Source: Pigmentiphaga litoralis (GTDB taxonomy: Bacteria > Pseudomonadota > Gammaproteobacteria > Burkholderiales > Burkholderiaceae_B). Taken from it: DNA of 64,000 nt. The DNA is taken from contig NZ_JACCBP010000001.1 in the NCBI RefSeq assembly GCF_013408655.1, positions 3,038,001 through 3,102,000 on the forward strand, given 5' to 3'. Below, piece by piece: positions 8,389 through 16,017 of this stretch. The stretch's first letter is position 1. Each line of letters opens with the position of its first letter. Made by a program: the position numbers and the translations under genes. The notes below the pieces were generated by a model. The model was not told the DNA's origin, ran no database searches, and saw nothing but the letters and a program-made list of their open reading frames with translations.

Positions 8389-8919
8389 TCAGCGCGCCGC
8401 GACGGGCGTGGACCGGCAGTAGGTAGCGTTGCGGTAGAGCAAGGGCGACGTGTTGTCGGCAAGCTGCACGTCGTTCACCGCGCCGATGAAGATGGTGTGG
8501 GTGCCGAAGGGCACGACCACCTGCTTGCGGCAGAAGATGCGGGCCTGCGCGCTTGTCAGGTATTTGATGCCGGTGTCCGTCTCGGACCAGTCGCCGGTCA
8601 GGAACCGATCGGCGGGCGGCACGCCGCCGCTGAAGGCGTTGGACAGGTCGATGTGGTCTTCGGACAGCACGTTCACGCAGAAGCCGTCGGTGGACGACAT
8701 GATGTCGTGCAGCAGCGTTTTCTGGTGGATGCAGACCAGCAGGGCGGCGGGGTCGAGCGAGACGGACGAGACGGCGGTGGCAGTCATGCCATGCCCGCGT
8801 TCCCGGTCGCCGGCGGTCACGATGGTGACCGTGGATGCAATGCCGCGCATGGCCAGGCGAAAGTCGCGCTGGACGGATGCAGGGTCGGCGATGTCGTGCG
8901 TCAGTGCTTGGGCAGTCAT
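8389..8919 (-). CDS. flavin reductase component of a two-component hydroxylase
   Basis: This 176-residue protein has the flavin reductase-like split-barrel fold: FRLAMRGIASTVTIVTAG near the start, then GMTATAVSSVSLDPAALLVC, which lines the flavin site, and the family's CVNVLSEDH segment. It would supply reduced flavin to the oxygenase encoded 65 bases downstream on the same strand. The start is the ATG at 8917-8919 behind GGAAG; 22 residues of upstream in-frame sequence run into the regulatory region and are excluded. It is the first gene of the operon and is divergent from the MarR gene. Confidence 0.85.
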   Translation of the reverse strand: MTAQALTHDIADPASVQRDFRLAMRGIASTVTIVTAGDRERGHGMTATAVSSVSLDPAALLVCIHQKTLLHDIMSSTDGFCVNVLSEDHIDLSNAFSGGVPPADRFLTGDWSETDTGIKYLTSAQARIFCRKQVVVPFGTHTIFIGAVNDVQLADNTSPLLYRNATYCRSTPVAAR

Positions 8920-8983
8920 GTGTCTTCCTCCATCGGGTCTCTGTGAACCCGGGGCTCTGTGAACCGTGAACAAAGTTTCACAC

Positions 8984-9009
8984 ACAACAGTTGCGTTTGC
9001 AATTGTTGT
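8984..9009. promoter_or_regulatory. palindromic MarR-type operator
   Basis: An 11-4-11 inverted repeat with arms ACAACAGTTGC and GCAATTGTTGT (10 of 11 positions pair) lies in the 153-base gap between the reductase gene and the divergent MarR gene. Size and position fit a MarR dimer site able to repress both directions. Seen directly; binding is inferred. Confidence 0.65.
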
Positions 9010-9072
9010 ACAGTCGATTTCACTCCTTTTCAGCTCGGGGTTTTCCCACCCCGGGTCACCCCGAAGACACCC

Positions 9073-9558
9073 ATGTATCGACTGACCGACTCGTTCCCCT
9101 ACCTGCTCAACCGCGTGGGTGTGCGCATTGGTGAACTGTTCACCGAACGTCTCAAACCGTATGACGTGACCCTGCCGATGTACCGGGTGCTGGCCTCGTT
9201 ATGGGAACGCAGCGACCAGCGGCTCAATGAATTGAGCAAGGCAACGGTCATGGAAGTGTCAACGCTGTCGCGACTGATCGGGACAATGGAAACGCGCGGC
9301 CATGTGACGCGGCATCGCCTGGATGACAACGCGCGCGTGGTCGCGATCAACCTGACGGCGGCCGGGCGCGCGCTGGCGGAAGAGCTGATCCCGCTGGCAA
9401 TGCAGTTCGAGGAAGTGGCGATCCACAGCTTCGGCAAGGCCGAAGTGCTGCGCCTGAAGTCCGCCATGGAAGCGGTCTATGAACACCTTAATGCGCTCGA
9501 TCCCGAAGCGTTGCAGGTCCCGCCCGGCAAGCGCGCCGGGCGGCGCGCAGCGCGTTAG
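9073..9558 (+). CDS. MarR-family transcriptional regulator
   Basis: The 161-residue protein has the MarR winged-helix layout: an N-terminal dimerisation helix (LNRVGVRIGELFTERL), the recognition region STLSRLIGTMETRGHVTR near residue 65, and the wing with DDNARVVAINLTAAGRALAEE. The ATG at 9073 is chosen because upstream in-frame residues lie over the operator palindrome and do not look like MarR sequence. It is divergent from the flavin reductase/hydroxylase/decarboxylase operon. Repression relieved by an aromatic ligand of the pathway is the usual mode for such regulators and is inferred here. Confidence 0.88.
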   Translation: MYRLTDSFPYLLNRVGVRIGELFTERLKPYDVTLPMYRVLASLWERSDQRLNELSKATVMEVSTLSRLIGTMETRGHVTRHRLDDNARVVAINLTAAGRALAEELIPLAMQFEEVAIHSFGKAEVLRLKSAMEAVYEHLNALDPEALQVPPGKRAGRRAAR

Positions 9559-9621
9559 GGTGGTCTACGCCAGGGCGGTTGCCGTCCTGGCAGTCTTGGC
9601 CGTCATGGCTCGCTTGCGGGC

Positions 9622-12027
9622 TTAACGGTCCAGGGATCCCGAGTCCGCGTCGTCGGGATACAGCACGTCCAGCACGTGGCTGGGCGTAAACGGTTGCTGC
9701 CAGACCTGGTGGCCCGTGGGCCGCAAGGCATCGTTCACCGCACACCAGATGGCGCCCACGGCGCCGACCGTGCCGGCTTCGCCAATGCCCTTGGCGCCCA
9801 GCAGCGTGGCGCGTTCGGGCGTGCTGACATGGGACACGTGGATGTCGGGCATTTCCGATGCCATCGGCACCAAGTAGTCCGCCAACGATGCGTTCGTCAT
9901 CTGACCCGTCTCGTCGTACACGCAGTGTTCATACAGCGCGGCGCCGATGCCCTGCACCACGCCGCCGCGCACCTGCTCGTCCGCCAGCAATGGGTTGATG
10001 ACGCGCCCGCAGTCTTCCACCACCCAGAAGTCCAGCACCCGGATGACGCCCGTGTCGATGTCGACTTCGACATGCGCGGCTTGCACGCCGTTGGCCATGA
10101 AGTAAGGCTTGTCTGTCGGGGCGAAGGACGCTTCCAGCGTCAAGGGCGGAAGCGGATGCACCGCGATCGCCGACGCGTCGTAGTGCGCGGCGGTCGCCAC
10201 CTGGCGCAGGCTGCGCACGGGCTGACCGGTGTCATCGACAATGCTGTCCCCGGCAATGCTGAGGCCTGCGGCGTCCACGCCGATCAACGCCGCTGCGATC
10301 GCCAGGATGTTGGCGCGCAGTTCGGCCGCCGCCCTGCCCGCCGCTTCGCCTGCCAGTGCGATGCCTCGTGATGCCCAGGCGCCGCCCCCCAGCGGATCGG
10401 TCGCCGTGTCCCCGCTAATGACGAGCACCTCGTCCAGCGCCACCCCCAACGTTGACGCGATGACCTGCGCGATGCCGGTACGCACGCCTTGCCCCTGGTC
10501 GGTGGCGCTGGTGCGGCAGGTGATGCGGCCCGATGGCGTCAGGCTCAGGCGCACGCTTTCCTTGCCTGCAATCCGGATGCCGGCGGGTCCATACAGGCGC
10601 GACCCCACGCCTGTCATTTCCACGAAGGTGCACAGGCCGATGCCGCGATACACGTTCTGCTCGCGCCGCTGCGCCTGCTCGCTGCGCAACCGGGCGTAGC
10701 CCATCTGTTCTTCAATTCGGGTCAGGCAGGCGTCGAGCGACAGCGGGCCCACGGCCATTCCGGTCGCACTCAGATGCGGCTTGCCATCGTCCGGCACGGG
10801 CGCAAGATGATTGCGGCGGCGGATCTCCAGGGGATCAATGCCAACGGCGGCCGCGGCATGGTCCAGCAACTGTTCGATGACTGCGCTGGCGATTGGCTGG
10901 CCTACCGCGCGATAGGCGCCGGTCGGCACCTTGTTCAGGTAGGCGCCCCGCACGCGCCCGCGCATGGCGGGCAAGCGGTAGGCGCAGCCGCACAGGTCGA
11001 GCGCCTGCAATGCCTCGCCCAGGCTGCTGCGCGGATAGATGGAGTAGGCGCCGAATGAAAACAGCGCGTCCACTTCCAGCGCGGCGATCGTGCCATCTTC
11101 ATGGACGGCCAGCCGCGCTTCGACCCGCGCGTCACGCGCATGGACGTCGCTCAGAAAGGATTCCAGGCGGTCGGGCTGGAAGGTGAGCGGACGGCCCAGC
11201 AGCACGGCCATGGCCGCGACCGCCACTTCGTCCGCATACGCATGCAGCTTGATGCCGAATGCGCCGCCCACATCGGGGCATACCACGCGCACCTGTTCCA
11301 GCGGCAAGGCCAGTTGCCGGGCAAAGATTTCCTGCATCTGGAACGGCGCCTGGTGGGAGGCATACACGGTCAGCTCGCCCACCCGCGCATCGAAAGCGGC
11401 CAGGATGCCACGCGGTTCCAGCGTGACCCCGGTCTGCCGGCCGAACACGAAGCGCTGCGTGACCACATGCGCCGCCGTCGCAAACGCCGTGTCGGCATCA
11501 CCGATATCGATCCGCCGATCCAGCGCAAGGTTGTTCTGCAAGGCGGGGTGGCACGGCAGCGCGCCGTCTTGCAGCGCCGCGTGGGGATCGACGGTGGCGT
11601 CGATGGAAGTCCAGTCGATCACGACCTGTTCCAGCGCGTCTTCGGCCTGGGCGCGGGTCTCGGCCACCACCGCAACGATCGCCTCGCCCTGCCAGTAGGC
11701 CTCGCCAATGGCCATCGGATGCTGCGGCGCGCTGTGATGCGTGGGCAGCGTGGCAAAGGTCGTCTGCCAGGGCGCGCACACCGCGTGCAGGTCCTCGCCA
11801 GTCATGACGGCGACAACACCGGGGCACGCGCGGGCCGCCTCCAGATCCAGGATCTGGAATGTGGCGCGTGCAAACGGGCTGCGCAGGAAGGCGACCTGCA
11901 GCACGCCCGCCATGTCGATGTCGTCAAGGTAGCGGCCCTGCCCGGACACGAAACGGCGGGCTTCCGGGCGGGTGGGCGATCCGCCAAGCAACGAGGTGGC
12001 CGGTGCGCTTGCAGCGTGATCACTCAT
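9622..12027 (-). CDS. xanthine dehydrogenase family molybdopterin-binding subunit
   Basis: The 801-residue large subunit of a molybdenum hydroxylase begins at the ATG at 12025-12027, which overlaps the 2Fe-2S subunit stop as ATGA. Near the N terminus are RPEARRFVSGQGRYLDDI and the substrate/cofactor domain with CPDVGGAFGIKLHAY; the loop TGAYRAVGQP corresponds to the active-site loop, and GIGEAG near residue 745 carries the catalytic glutamate. The loop is not the AYRCSFR of true carbon monoxide dehydrogenases, so a hydroxylase of an organic (often N-heterocyclic or aldehyde) substrate is more likely. Substrate unknown. It is the last gene of the coxG-led operon. Confidence 0.9.
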   Translation of the reverse strand: MSDHAASAPATSLLGGSPTRPEARRFVSGQGRYLDDIDMAGVLQVAFLRSPFARATFQILDLEAARACPGVVAVMTGEDLHAVCAPWQTTFATLPTHHSAPQHPMAIGEAYWQGEAIVAVVAETRAQAEDALEQVVIDWTSIDATVDPHAALQDGALPCHPALQNNLALDRRIDIGDADTAFATAAHVVTQRFVFGRQTGVTLEPRGILAAFDARVGELTVYASHQAPFQMQEIFARQLALPLEQVRVVCPDVGGAFGIKLHAYADEVAVAAMAVLLGRPLTFQPDRLESFLSDVHARDARVEARLAVHEDGTIAALEVDALFSFGAYSIYPRSSLGEALQALDLCGCAYRLPAMRGRVRGAYLNKVPTGAYRAVGQPIASAVIEQLLDHAAAAVGIDPLEIRRRNHLAPVPDDGKPHLSATGMAVGPLSLDACLTRIEEQMGYARLRSEQAQRREQNVYRGIGLCTFVEMTGVGSRLYGPAGIRIAGKESVRLSLTPSGRITCRTSATDQGQGVRTGIAQVIASTLGVALDEVLVISGDTATDPLGGGAWASRGIALAGEAAGRAAAELRANILAIAAALIGVDAAGLSIAGDSIVDDTGQPVRSLRQVATAAHYDASAIAVHPLPPLTLEASFAPTDKPYFMANGVQAAHVEVDIDTGVIRVLDFWVVEDCGRVINPLLADEQVRGGVVQGIGAALYEHCVYDETGQMTNASLADYLVPMASEMPDIHVSHVSTPERATLLGAKGIGEAGTVGAVGAIWCAVNDALRPTGHQVWQQPFTPSHVLDVLYPDDADSGSLDR

Positions 12028-12512
12028 GATGGGATGCCATCCTTGCGCGCCAGTGCCGTGGTCTCGATCGCGTCGACGATGGCCTGGTAGCCCGTGCAGC
12101 GGCAGTAATTGCCGGAGATCGCATCGCGGATCACGGCGCGGCTGGGACAGGTTTGCTGCGACAGTAATTCGGCTCCGGTCATCAGCATGCCGGGCGTGCA
12201 ATAGCCGCATTGCAAGGCGTTGCGCTCGACAAAGGCCGATTGCAGCGCGGCGATCTCGCCCGTGGCCGTCAGTCCCTCAATGGTGTCGACCGTGGCGCCG
12301 TCGGCCTGCACCGCCAGCATCAGGCATCCGCGCACCACCACGCCATCCACGCGCACATTGCACGCGCCGCACACGCCATGCTCGCAGCCGACATGCGCAC
12401 CCGTCAGGCCAAGGTCGTGGCGCAGCATGTCGACCAGGTTGCGCCGCACCGGCACGTTCAGCTGGCGCGCCAGGCCGTTGACGACGACAACGATGTCGGC
12501 ACGCTTATCCAT
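12024..12512 (-). CDS. (2Fe-2S)-binding subunit of molybdenum hydroxylase
   Basis: The 162-residue electron-transfer subunit has two iron-sulfur clusters: a plant-type ferredoxin set (GCEHGVCGAC, with a further Cys in RGCLML) and the C-terminal helical set (LQCGYCTPGM and NYCRCTGYQ). Length and motif order are standard for CoxS/XdhA-type small subunits. It overlaps the FAD subunit upstream by 8 bases and the Mo subunit downstream by 4, so all three are made together. It passes electrons from the molybdopterin site to FAD. Confidence 0.93.
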   Translation of the reverse strand: MDKRADIVVVVNGLARQLNVPVRRNLVDMLRHDLGLTGAHVGCEHGVCGACNVRVDGVVVRGCLMLAVQADGATVDTIEGLTATGEIAALQSAFVERNALQCGYCTPGMLMTGAELLSQQTCPSRAVIRDAISGNYCRCTGYQAIVDAIETTALARKDGIPS

Positions 12513-13386
12513 GCCAGGCTTCCCGTGAAGTGAACGTGGCCGTCAGTACACGGCGGATCAGCGCCGCGGCCTGCCGGCGTTTGACGGCCGGGCCGCCAAA
12601 CATATTGGTGTCAGGATCCAGCGATGCCGCGGCGGCCGATGCAATCGCTTCACCCAGCGCAGGCGACCAGGCCTGCCGGTCCGCCAGCGCGGCCGCGTCG
12701 CGGCAATCGATCGGCATGGTGTCGGTCCCGAATACGACCAGCCGCAGGTCGGTCATTCTGTCTGGGGTGCCACGCGCGGTAACGGCGACGCCCACCATCG
12801 CGAAGTCCCCATGCCGGCGGCTCAGTTCATCGAAGCCGACGCGTTGATCGGCCGGCTGGCAGGGCACGCGCACTTCGATCAGCAGTTCGTCATCGCGGCG
12901 CGCCGTTTCATAGAGACCAAAGAAAAAGTCCCGGGCCGGCACGCCACGCGTTCCAGACTGGCTTTGCAGCACCAGCGTGGCGTCGAGCGCAATCGCACAG
13001 GCGGGCATCTCGGCAGAGGGATCCGCCAGCGCCAGGCTGCCGCAAGTCGTGCCACGATTGCGGATCGCCGGATGCGCGACATGGCGCATGGCCGCCGTGA
13101 TCAGCGGCGCGTGCAGGGCCACCAGGGGCGATCGGGCCACCTCGGCGTGACGGGCCAGCGCACCGATACGCAAGTAGTTGCCGTCGCCGGCCAGATGAAT
13201 CCCGCGCAGGGCATCGATCCGGTTGATATCGACCAGCAATGCCGGCGCCGACAGCCGCAGGTTCAGCGTCGCCATCAGACTCTGCCCGCCTGCAAGAATG
13301 CGGGCGTCATCGCGATGCTCGGCCAGCAGCGCACAGACCGCATCGATGCTGGCAGGACGGCAATAGGCAAAGTCTGGCGCTTTCAT
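12505..13386 (-). CDS. FAD-binding subunit of molybdenum hydroxylase
   Basis: The 293-residue medium subunit shows the FAD-binding motifs of the CoxM/XdhB family: AGGQSLMATLNLRL near residue 32 and NRGTTCGSLALADPSAE near residue 110, followed by the C-terminal domain. It completes an L/M/S molybdenum hydroxylase. The start at 13384-13386 gives the conserved opening MKAPDFAYCRPAS. Its end overlaps the 2Fe-2S gene. The binding-protein gene lies immediately upstream, 18 bases away. Confidence 0.92.
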   Translation of the reverse strand: MKAPDFAYCRPASIDAVCALLAEHRDDARILAGGQSLMATLNLRLSAPALLVDINRIDALRGIHLAGDGNYLRIGALARHAEVARSPLVALHAPLITAAMRHVAHPAIRNRGTTCGSLALADPSAEMPACAIALDATLVLQSQSGTRGVPARDFFFGLYETARRDDELLIEVRVPCQPADQRVGFDELSRRHGDFAMVGVAVTARGTPDRMTDLRLVVFGTDTMPIDCRDAAALADRQAWSPALGEAIASAAAASLDPDTNMFGGPAVKRRQAAALIRRVLTATFTSREAWHG

Positions 13387-13404
13387 GGGGTTGCGGGCTC
13401 CGGC

Positions 13405-14580
13405 CTACTTGAGCGCGCACGCGCTGTAGTAGGCATCCTTGTGATCCTTCAATGGCGTGGCGATCAGCTTGCCGCGGATCTGGCCATCATCCTTGACCAT
13501 CTCAAACGCGTAGTAGTCCTGAATCGGCAGGTTGTTCGTGTTGAACTTGAACGGTCCGCGCACCGACTTGAATTCGTTGCCGGCTGCCTTGACCGCCGCC
13601 ACGAAGGCCGGCTTGTCGGTCACTTTGCCATTGACCTTGCGCACGGCCACGTCCAGCAGATTGGCGGCATCGTAGCCCGTGGCCGCATACGCGCTGGGCA
13701 CCCGCTGATACTTGGCGATGAACGTTTTGACGAAGCGGGCGTTCTCGGCGTTTTCCAGCGTCGCATCCCACATATTGCCGCTGACCACGCCCACCGCGGA
13801 CTCGCGCAGCGCAGGCAGGTTCGCGCCGTCGACGGTAAAGGTCGAATAGACCGGCAGCTTGCCGACCATGCCGGACTGGCTCAGTTGTTTGGTGAAGTTG
13901 ACGCCCATGCCGCCGGTGTAGAACATGAAGAGGGCATCGGCCTTGCTGCTTTGCAGTTGCGTGATCTCGGCCGAGTAATCCGCCTGGTTGACCTGGGTGT
14001 AGACCTCTTCGGCCACGGTTCCCTTGTAGAAGCGTTTGAAGCCCGCAAGCATGTCCTTGCCCGCCTGGTAGTTCGGCGCCATCAGGTACACGTTCTTGTA
14101 GCCCTTTTCCTGCATCAGCTTGCCGATGGCCTCGCCAAACCCGTCATTCTGGAACGATACCGAAAACACATTCGCCGCGCATTGACTTCCTGCCATGGGC
14201 GACGGGCCGGCGCTGGTCGCAATGGCGGGCACGCCCGACTCCGACAGCCGGCGCAGGGTGGCCATCAGCACATTGGAATAGCCCAGCCCGACGATCGCAT
14301 CGACCCGGTCGCGCTCCAGGAATTTGCGCACGATCTGCACGCCGATCTCGGGCTTGAGCTGGTCGTCTTCCTTGATCACCGTGGTGGCTTGGCCGCCCAG
14401 CTTGCCGCCCAGCTGTTCCAGGGCCAGCGCAAACCCGTCGGCCTGGTCCTGCCCGACGACGGCCTGCGGTCCGGACAGCGGACCCGAAAAGCCGATCCTG
14501 ACGTCGGCATGCGCCGCGCCACCTGCCGCCAGCGCGCCAAGCAGCGCGCACACGGTCTTCACCCTGCGATGGGAATTCAT
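13405..14580 (-). CDS. branched-chain amino acid-type ABC transporter substrate-binding protein (LivK-like)
   Basis: The 391-residue protein has a signal peptide ending near AAHADVRIGFSGPLSGPQAV and the two-lobed Peripla_BP_6 fold (GIGYSNVLM-like region, PYQAGKDMLAGF-like hinge region). No permease or ATPase gene accompanies it in the window, so it must use membrane partners encoded elsewhere or act as a sensor. It sits inside the molybdenum hydroxylase operon, so it probably captures that enzyme's substrate or a precursor. An RBS (GGAC) precedes the ATG at 14578-14580. Confidence 0.88.
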   Translation of the reverse strand: MNSHRRVKTVCALLGALAAGGAAHADVRIGFSGPLSGPQAVVGQDQADGFALALEQLGGKLGGQATTVIKEDDQLKPEIGVQIVRKFLERDRVDAIVGLGYSNVLMATLRRLSESGVPAIATSAGPSPMAGSQCAANVFSVSFQNDGFGEAIGKLMQEKGYKNVYLMAPNYQAGKDMLAGFKRFYKGTVAEEVYTQVNQADYSAEITQLQSSKADALFMFYTGGMGVNFTKQLSQSGMVGKLPVYSTFTVDGANLPALRESAVGVVSGNMWDATLENAENARFVKTFIAKYQRVPSAYAATGYDAANLLDVAVRKVNGKVTDKPAFVAAVKAAGNEFKSVRGPFKFNTNNLPIQDYYAFEMVKDDGQIRGKLIATPLKDHKDAYYSACALK

Positions 14581-14626
14581 AAGGTCGTCCTGTCAGTCGT
14601 GGGTCGATCGGGGGCCAGGCAGAAGG

Positions 14627-15085
14627 TTACGTGGCGGTCGCCGCGTGGCCTTCGAAACGGGCCAGGAACTTGCCAAAGAATTCGTCAGCCATCTTGCGGG
14701 CCGAACTGTCGACGAGCCGCGCGCCAAGCTGTGCGAGCTTGCCGCCGATCTGGGCGTGGACGGTGTAGGAAAGCAGGGTTCCAGCGCCTTCTGGAACGAG
14801 CGAGACAGCGGCCTGGCCCTTGGCGAAACCGGCGACTCCGCCCTGCCCTTCGAAGCGGATCACATAGGACTGGGGTTCGATGATGTCGGACAGCGTCATG
14901 CGGCCCTTGAAGCGCGCGCTGACCGGGCCGACCTTGACGGCCATGGCCACGTCGTACGTGTCGGGAGCGACAAGCTCGATGCGCTCGCAGCCGGCGATGC
15001 AGGACTGCAGTGTGTCCGCGTCATTGAGTGCGTCCCAGACAGCTTCCTGGGGAGCGGGGATCAGACGGGTACTGGACATGTCCAT
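14627..15085 (-). CDS. CoxG/SRPBCC-family protein of a molybdenum hydroxylase operon
   Basis: The 152-residue protein matches carbon monoxide dehydrogenase subunit G (SRPBCC fold): RLIPAPQEAVWDALNDAD at the start, the middle CIAGCERIELVAPDTYD, and VKVGPVSARFKGRMTLSD. CoxG proteins help assemble or membrane-anchor molybdenum hydroxylases. It is the first gene of the operon with the binding protein and the three enzyme subunits. The start at 15083-15085 (GGAG eight bases upstream) is preferred; a second ATG two codons on is also possible. Confidence 0.86.
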   Translation of the reverse strand: MDMSSTRLIPAPQEAVWDALNDADTLQSCIAGCERIELVAPDTYDVAMAVKVGPVSARFKGRMTLSDIIEPQSYVIRFEGQGGVAGFAKGQAAVSLVPEGAGTLLSYTVHAQIGGKLAQLGARLVDSSARKMADEFFGKFLARFEGHAATAT

Positions 15086-15117
15086 ACGATGACTCCGTGA
15101 ACGCACGACTGAAAACC

Positions 15118-15154
15118 GAACCTCATTCTCTATTCCGAAAAAATGAATGTCAAG
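15118..15154 (-). promoter_or_regulatory. sigma70-type promoter of the molybdenum hydroxylase operon
   Basis: On the reverse strand a perfect TTGACA (15154-15149) is followed after 18 bases by GAGAAT (15130-15125). Predicted transcription begins near 15118, about 33 bases before the coxG start. The 305-base gap 15086-15390 also carries the divergent TetR gene's leader; no further gene is seen in it. Confidence 0.6.
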
Positions 15155-15390
15155 TTTTTTTGGCCTGGGTGCAGCCCGTGTTTTCAGGGGCGCTTTCGGT
15201 CACCGCAACGCACCATATTCAGACGTGGCGGCACCATTTCAATGCTCGATGCCGCACCACGATAGGACGCTTCAAAAACGAATGACGATAGCTAATCAGC
15301 GGGATGAGCGGACAGGTGCATGGACGGCTCTGCCTGGTGCACCGTGCTACGATCGTCAGCAAATTCCAACCGGATGTCCATTCAAGCACC

Positions 15391-16005
15391 GTGGCACAAG
15401 TCAAGAAAAGCGGCATGCGCGAGGCGATCCTGCAGGCCGCCTTCGACCTGTTCTCGCGCAAGGGCTACACCACCACCACCATGGCCGAGATCGCGCGGAC
15501 CTCGAACATGACCGTGGCCAACCTGTATGTGTACTTCGATTCCAAGCTGCTGATCCTGCACGAGCTGTACCGGCCGTGGCTGGATACCCAGTTGCAGGCG
15601 CTGGCCGAATCGGTGCGCAAGTTCCGGTCGCCGCAGGCGCGGCTGCGCCGGCTGTTCATCGGCTTGTGGGGCGACATCCCCGCGGCCGATCACTGCTTTG
15701 CGAACGCGCTGATCGAAGCGCTGGCGGTGTCGCCGGTGGGCGCCGGAAAGTCCAACACGCTGCTGGCGGATGTCGAAGCGGTACTGAGCGGCATGATTGC
15801 GGAATGCCTGCCCGACGAGGCCGACGGCGCCGCGCGTCACCCGCTGCTGTCCCACTTGGTGTGGATGGCGTTCGATGGTTTCGTGATCAATACCCGGATC
15901 GGTGACGTGCGCGATATCGAGCAGGTGGCCGACCTGATGACCCGCCTGCTGCTGGCGGAATCAATCGAACCAGCGGCCGGGAAGGTGTCGTCCGCGCTGG
16001 GCTGA
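15391..16005 (+). CDS. TetR/AcrR-family transcriptional regulator
   Basis: The 204-residue protein has a TetR helix-turn-helix: REAILQAAFDLFSRKGYTTT then MAEIARTSNMTVANLYVYF, with the recognition helix near residue 45. The remaining helices form the ligand/dimer domain. A GTG at 15391 gives the usual short N-terminal arm; an in-frame ATG at 15304 would add 29 residues with no family likeness, so the start is uncertain. Divergent from coxG and the hydroxylase operon, whose promoter it probably controls. Nearly abuts the convergent bioA end. Confidence 0.87.
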   Translation: MAQVKKSGMREAILQAAFDLFSRKGYTTTTMAEIARTSNMTVANLYVYFDSKLLILHELYRPWLDTQLQALAESVRKFRSPQARLRRLFIGLWGDIPAADHCFANALIEALAVSPVGAGKSNTLLADVEAVLSGMIAECLPDEADGAARHPLLSHLVWMAFDGFVINTRIGDVRDIEQVADLMTRLLLAESIEPAAGKVSSALG

Positions 16006-16017
16006 CGCGCACAGCAC

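Noticed and set aside
6101..8422. 773-codon forward frame over the decarboxylase and hydroxylase
   Set aside because: It is the antisense of two well-recognised genes and has no domain of its own.
9622..12027. Calling the molybdenum enzyme a carbon monoxide dehydrogenase because of CoxG
   Set aside because: The AYRCSFR active-site loop is missing; TGAYRAVGQP stands in its place.
12811..14883. 690-codon forward frame over the FAD subunit and binding protein
   Set aside because: Antisense shadow with Arg/His-rich composition; the reverse genes have clear motifs.
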